8,988 bases of DNA from Rhizobiaceae bacterium. Its GTDB lineage: Bacteria > Pseudomonadota > Alphaproteobacteria > Rhizobiales > Rhizobiaceae. The notes below the pieces were generated by a model that made no database searches, was not told the DNA's origin, and was given only the letters and a program-made list of their open reading frames with translations. Below are positions 6,913 to 8,988 of the stretch, piece after piece (positions within the stretch are counted from its first letter, which is position 1; each line of letters opens with the position of its first letter). The stretch spans positions 1 to 8,988 of the forward strand of contig JAEUMA010000498.1 of NCBI GenBank assembly GCA_016793565.1, read 5' to 3'. Made by a program: the position numbers and the translations under genes.

Positions 6913-7461
6913 ATGAACCTTGCAGACGTGCTCTATGCGCCGGAAAGCCCCGCGCACGATACCGAGATCGACGCCATCAACGAAGAAGCCTTCGGTCCCG
7001 GCCGCTATACACGCGCGGCCTATCGCATCCGCGAGGGAGGCCCGCACGACCGCACCCTGTCTTTCGTAGCGTTGCGGGACGGCGTGGTGATCGCCTCCGT
7101 GAGACAGACGCCGGTGGTCGCGGGCAAGGGGCGCGCGGTGCTGCTCGGGCCGCTGGCCGTGCGCCCGGCCTTCAAGAACCTCGGCATAGGTCGGCGCCTG
7201 GTTGCCATCGCGCTGGAAGCGGCGCGGGCCGCCGGCTGGCCTGCCGTCGTGCTGGTGGGCGACGAGCCCTATTACGGGCCGCTCGGCTTTCGCCGCATCC
7301 CGTACGGTCAGTTGGAGATGCCCGGACCGGTCGACCAGAACCGGCTGCTGGCGGTAGAACTCCAGCCGGGTGCCGTTGCACGCCTGCAGGGCATGATGCA
7401 GAACGCCGCGTCGGCGCCTAGGACGGCATTTTCTGCGCCGAAGGTCATGGCGGCGTCCTGA
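6913..7461 (+). CDS. GNAT-family N-acetyltransferase, YhbS-like
   Basis: A 182-residue GCN5-related N-acetyltransferase expected to transfer acetyl from acetyl-CoA to an unknown amine. The acetyl-CoA binding motif A is visible as LLGPLAVRPAFKNLGIGRRLV (residues 77-97), with the pyrophosphate loop K88-N-L-G-I-G93; Lys takes the place of the usual Gln/Arg at the first position. Motif B follows as VVLVGDEPYYGPLGFRRI (about 112-129), the GDxxYYxxxGF pattern typical of COG3153/YhbS proteins. The N-terminal substrate half (AFGPGRYTRAAYRIREG) also fits this group. ATG 6913 is chosen as the first ATG, although its ribosome site is poor. A TTG at 6877 has GAAGG seven bases upstream and would add 12 residues, but it sits in a hairpin. 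The dehydrogenase gene follows 25 bp downstream on the same strand, so the two may be co-transcribed; no functional link is evident. Confidence 0.88.
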   Translation: MNLADVLYAPESPAHDTEIDAINEEAFGPGRYTRAAYRIREGGPHDRTLSFVALRDGVVIASVRQTPVVAGKGRAVLLGPLAVRPAFKNLGIGRRLVAIALEAARAAGWPAVVLVGDEPYYGPLGFRRIPYGQLEMPGPVDQNRLLAVELQPGAVARLQGMMQNAASAPRTAFSAPKVMAAS

Positions 7462-7486
7462 CAGCGACCGACCGTAGGAGAACGAC

Positions 7487-8248
7487 ATGAACCCGATAGA
7501 TCAGATCGCCATCGTCACCGGCGCAGGTTCCGGACTGGGCGAAGCCACGGCGCGCGCGCTCGCCGCCCGCGGCGCCAGGGTCGCGCTTCTCGACATCGGA
7601 CTCGAGCGAGCGTCCGCGGTCGCGGCCGAGATCGGCGGAGTGGCGCTGGCCTGCGACGTGTCGAGCGGCGACAGCGCCGAAGCCGCTGTGGCGGCGGTAG
7701 CCGATCGGCTCGGGCCGGCGCGTATCCTGGTCAACTGCGCCGGCATCGTCGCCGGATCGAAGACGATCGGCCGGGAAGGACCGCATACGCTGGACCTGTT
7801 CCGCAAGGTGCTGGAGGTCAACCTGCTCGGCACTTTCAACATGATACGCCTCTTCGCCCATCGCGCGGCCACGCTGGAGCCGCTGCCGGGCGGCGAGCGC
7901 GGCGTCATCGTCTGTACCGCATCGGTTGCGGCCTTCGACGGGCAGATGGGCCAGGCCGCCTATGCCGCCTCGAAGGGCGGCGTCGTCGGCATGACGCTGC
8001 CGATCGCGCGTGACCTCGCACGCTCCGGCATCCGCGTGGTCACCATCGCGCCGGGTATTTTCCGCACGCCGATGATGGCGAGCCTGCCGCAGGAAACGCA
8101 GGATTCGCTCGGCGCCTCGGTGCCGTTTCCGTCGCGCCTCGGCGACCCCGCCGAATATGCCGCGCTCGCCCTTCACATCGTCGACAATGCGATGCTGAAC
8201 GGCGAGACTATCCGCCTCGACGGCGCCTTGCGCATGGCGCCGAAATAG
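7487..8248 (+). CDS. Short-chain dehydrogenase, 3-hydroxyacyl-CoA dehydrogenase type II (HSD10-like)
   Basis: A 253-residue classical SDR. The NAD-binding motif TGAGSGLG is at residues 11-18. Asp36 at the end of the second strand favours NAD(H) over NADP(H). NCAG is at 83-86. The catalytic set is Asn112, Ser146, Tyr159 and Lys163 (YAASK). Regions beyond the common SDR core match type II 3-hydroxyacyl-CoA dehydrogenase/17-beta-HSD10: TASVAAFDGQMGQAAY before the active site, MTLPIARDLARSGIRVVTIAPG after it, and the C-terminal VPFPSRLGDPAEYA followed by NGETIRLDGALRM. The likely reaction is NAD-dependent oxidation of (S)-3-hydroxyacyl-CoA or 2-methyl-3-hydroxybutyryl-CoA in fatty-acid or isoleucine breakdown; the exact substrate is inferred. 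AGGAG at 7476-7480, six bases before ATG 7487, fixes the start. No other beta-oxidation gene is in view. Confidence 0.93.
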   Translation: MNPIDQIAIVTGAGSGLGEATARALAARGARVALLDIGLERASAVAAEIGGVALACDVSSGDSAEAAVAAVADRLGPARILVNCAGIVAGSKTIGREGPHTLDLFRKVLEVNLLGTFNMIRLFAHRAATLEPLPGGERGVIVCTASVAAFDGQMGQAAYAASKGGVVGMTLPIARDLARSGIRVVTIAPGIFRTPMMASLPQETQDSLGASVPFPSRLGDPAEYAALALHIVDNAMLNGETIRLDGALRMAPK

Positions 8249-8293
8249 GAAGAAGTCCGCTGCCAGCCTTGCGCCTCGAGGCCGCATCGTCTT

Positions 8294-8318
8294 AAATCTG
8301 AGAACATAAATCAGGTTT
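8294..8318 (+). promoter_or_regulatory. Candidate iron-responsive operator (RirA-type, TGA-N9-TCA)
   Basis: The sequence TGA (8299-8301), nine bases, TCA (8311-8313) fits the iron-responsive operator pattern described for RirA in rhizobia. The symmetry extends further to AAAnCTGA-N9-TCAGnTTT, with seven of eight arm positions complementary. It lies in the AT-rich spacer before the HugZ-family gene and ends six bases before its ATG, overlapping the weak ribosome site (AGG 8313-8315). A repressor bound here would block transcription of a gene plausibly used to recover iron from haem. The short core would occur by chance about once in 4 kb, so the case rests on the longer arms and the position. 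Confidence 0.5.
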
Positions 8319-8324
8319 TATCCG

Positions 8325-8988
8325 ATGGAAGCCCAGCGCAAGGACGTATATCGCGAGACCGACGCGGCGGCGGTGAGCCTGGCGCGCCGACTGACGCGCA
8401 CCGCCCGCTTCGCCGGCATAGCGGTGATCGACCCTGAGACCGGTGCGCCGCTCGCCAGCCGGGTCGGCGTGGCCACCGACATCGACGGCGCGCCGCTGAT
8501 CCTGGTATCGCTGCTGTCCGCCCATACGCAGGCATTGCTAGCGGAGCCCCGCTGCTCGCTTCTCGTCGGCGAACCGGGCAAGGGCGACCCCCTCGCCTAT
8601 CCGCGACTCTCCATCGCCTGCCGCGCCTACAGGCTGGTGCGCGAAAGCGAGGGTGCGGTGCGCGCCGGGCGGCGCTACCTCAACCGCAACCCCAAGGCCT
8701 CGCTTTACGCCGAACTGGGCGACTTCCACTTCTTCCGCCTCGAACCGACCGGTGCGAGCCTCAACGGAGGTTTCGGAAAGGCTTACCGCCTGACACGCGA
8801 CGACCTGCTTGCCGACGGCGCCGTGGCGGACGCGCTTGCCGCCGGCGAGCAGCATGCGCTGGACCATATGAACTCAGATCATCGCGACGCCGTCGCGATC
8901 TACGCCACCGTATTCGCCAAGGGAGAGGCCGGCAACTGGACCCTCACGGGCATCGATCCCGACGGCGTGGATCTGGCGCTCGGCGACG
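8325..8988 (+). CDS. HugZ-family haem oxygenase / PNPOx-like protein, N-terminal part (runs off window)
   Basis: The frame from ATG 8325 stays open to the window end, giving 221 codons; the stop lies outside. Residues about 15-150 form a split-barrel flavin-binding-like (PNPOx) domain. Landmarks are LARRLTRTARFAGIAVID, the SRVGVATDIDG strand pair, LILVSLLSAHTQAL, CSLLVGEPGKGDPLAYPRLS, and YLNRNPKASLYAELGDFHFFRLEP. These are typical of HugZ/HutZ-like proteins. A C-terminal DUF2470 domain begins near residue 170 with QHALDHMNSDHRDAV (His177, His181, His186). In HugZ/ChuZ from epsilonproteobacteria this domain contributes a haem-ligating His. The role would be haem binding or haem breakdown to release iron in the cytoplasm. 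Many homologues are annotated only as pyridoxamine-phosphate-oxidase-related, so activity is not proven. The start codon is the first ATG after the upstream AT-rich spacer. The inverted repeat directly upstream supports iron control. It is probably transcribed separately from the dehydrogenase gene 76 bp upstream. Confidence 0.87.
   Translation, partial: MEAQRKDVYRETDAAAVSLARRLTRTARFAGIAVIDPETGAPLASRVGVATDIDGAPLILVSLLSAHTQALLAEPRCSLLVGEPGKGDPLAYPRLSIACRAYRLVRESEGAVRAGRRYLNRNPKASLYAELGDFHFFRLEPTGASLNGGFGKAYRLTRDDLLADGAVADALAAGEQHALDHMNSDHRDAVAIYATVFAKGEAGNWTLTGIDPDGVDLALGD

Noticed and set aside
8272..8281. Palindrome in the dehydrogenase-HugZ gap (GCCTCGAGGC)
   Set aside because: It has no loop and no T tract, and 10-base palindromes of this composition are common in such DNA.
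7445..8287. A 280-codon minus-strand open frame opposite the dehydrogenase
   Set aside because: It mirrors a plus-strand gene with complete SDR motifs and a good ribosome site; its composition is Arg/Gly/Asp-rich without motifs.
1..8988. Mobile elements, CRISPR arrays, tRNA or rRNA genes
   Set aside because: No direct-repeat arrays, transposase-like proteins, terminal inverted repeats or RNA gene signatures were seen on reading both strands.

Overview
The window reads as chromosomal DNA of a high-GC alphaproteobacterium, most likely of the order Hyphomicrobiales (Rhizobiales), perhaps near Mesorhizobium and related genera. The basis is the G+C-rich third codon positions, the long-form LeuA, the winged-helix/TPR regulator type common in rhizobia, the HSD10-like dehydrogenase, and a possible RirA-type iron operator. 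This placement is inference from family resemblance; no search was run. I see no mobile element, tRNA, rRNA or CRISPR array.

Layout. (1) 2-895 (+): the 3' part of leuA (leucine synthesis), closed by a perfect 14-bp hairpin at 904-936. (2) 976-3461 (+): a two-gene unit. A predicted membrane-spanning transcriptional regulator (winged helix, one membrane segment, periplasmic domain with TPR-like helices) overlaps by GTGA an alpha/beta hydrolase. (3) 3548-4162 (+): a conserved protein of unknown function with a single C-terminal membrane segment. (4) 4192-5121 (-) and 5172-5672 (+): a divergent pair, a cAMP-phosphodiesterase-like metallophosphoesterase and a Nudix hydrolase. (5) 5686-6669 (-): a glutathionyl-hydroquinone reductase, convergent with the Nudix gene. 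(6) 6670-6912: a 243-bp divergent intergenic region with one clear hairpin. (7) 6913-7461 and 7487-8248 (+): a YhbS-like GNAT acetyltransferase and an HSD10-type 3-hydroxyacyl-CoA dehydrogenase, 25 bp apart. (8) 8325-8988 (+): the 5' part of a HugZ-family haem oxygenase/PNPOx-like gene that runs off the window, preceded by an inverted repeat fitting the TGA-N9-TCA iron-responsive operator pattern.

Most of these are stand-alone housekeeping or detoxification genes. The two places where genes and sites seem to work together are the coupled membrane regulator plus hydrolase, and the HugZ gene with its candidate iron operator. I found no convincing wholly new system; the regulator-hydrolase pair is the best candidate for something not yet characterised.
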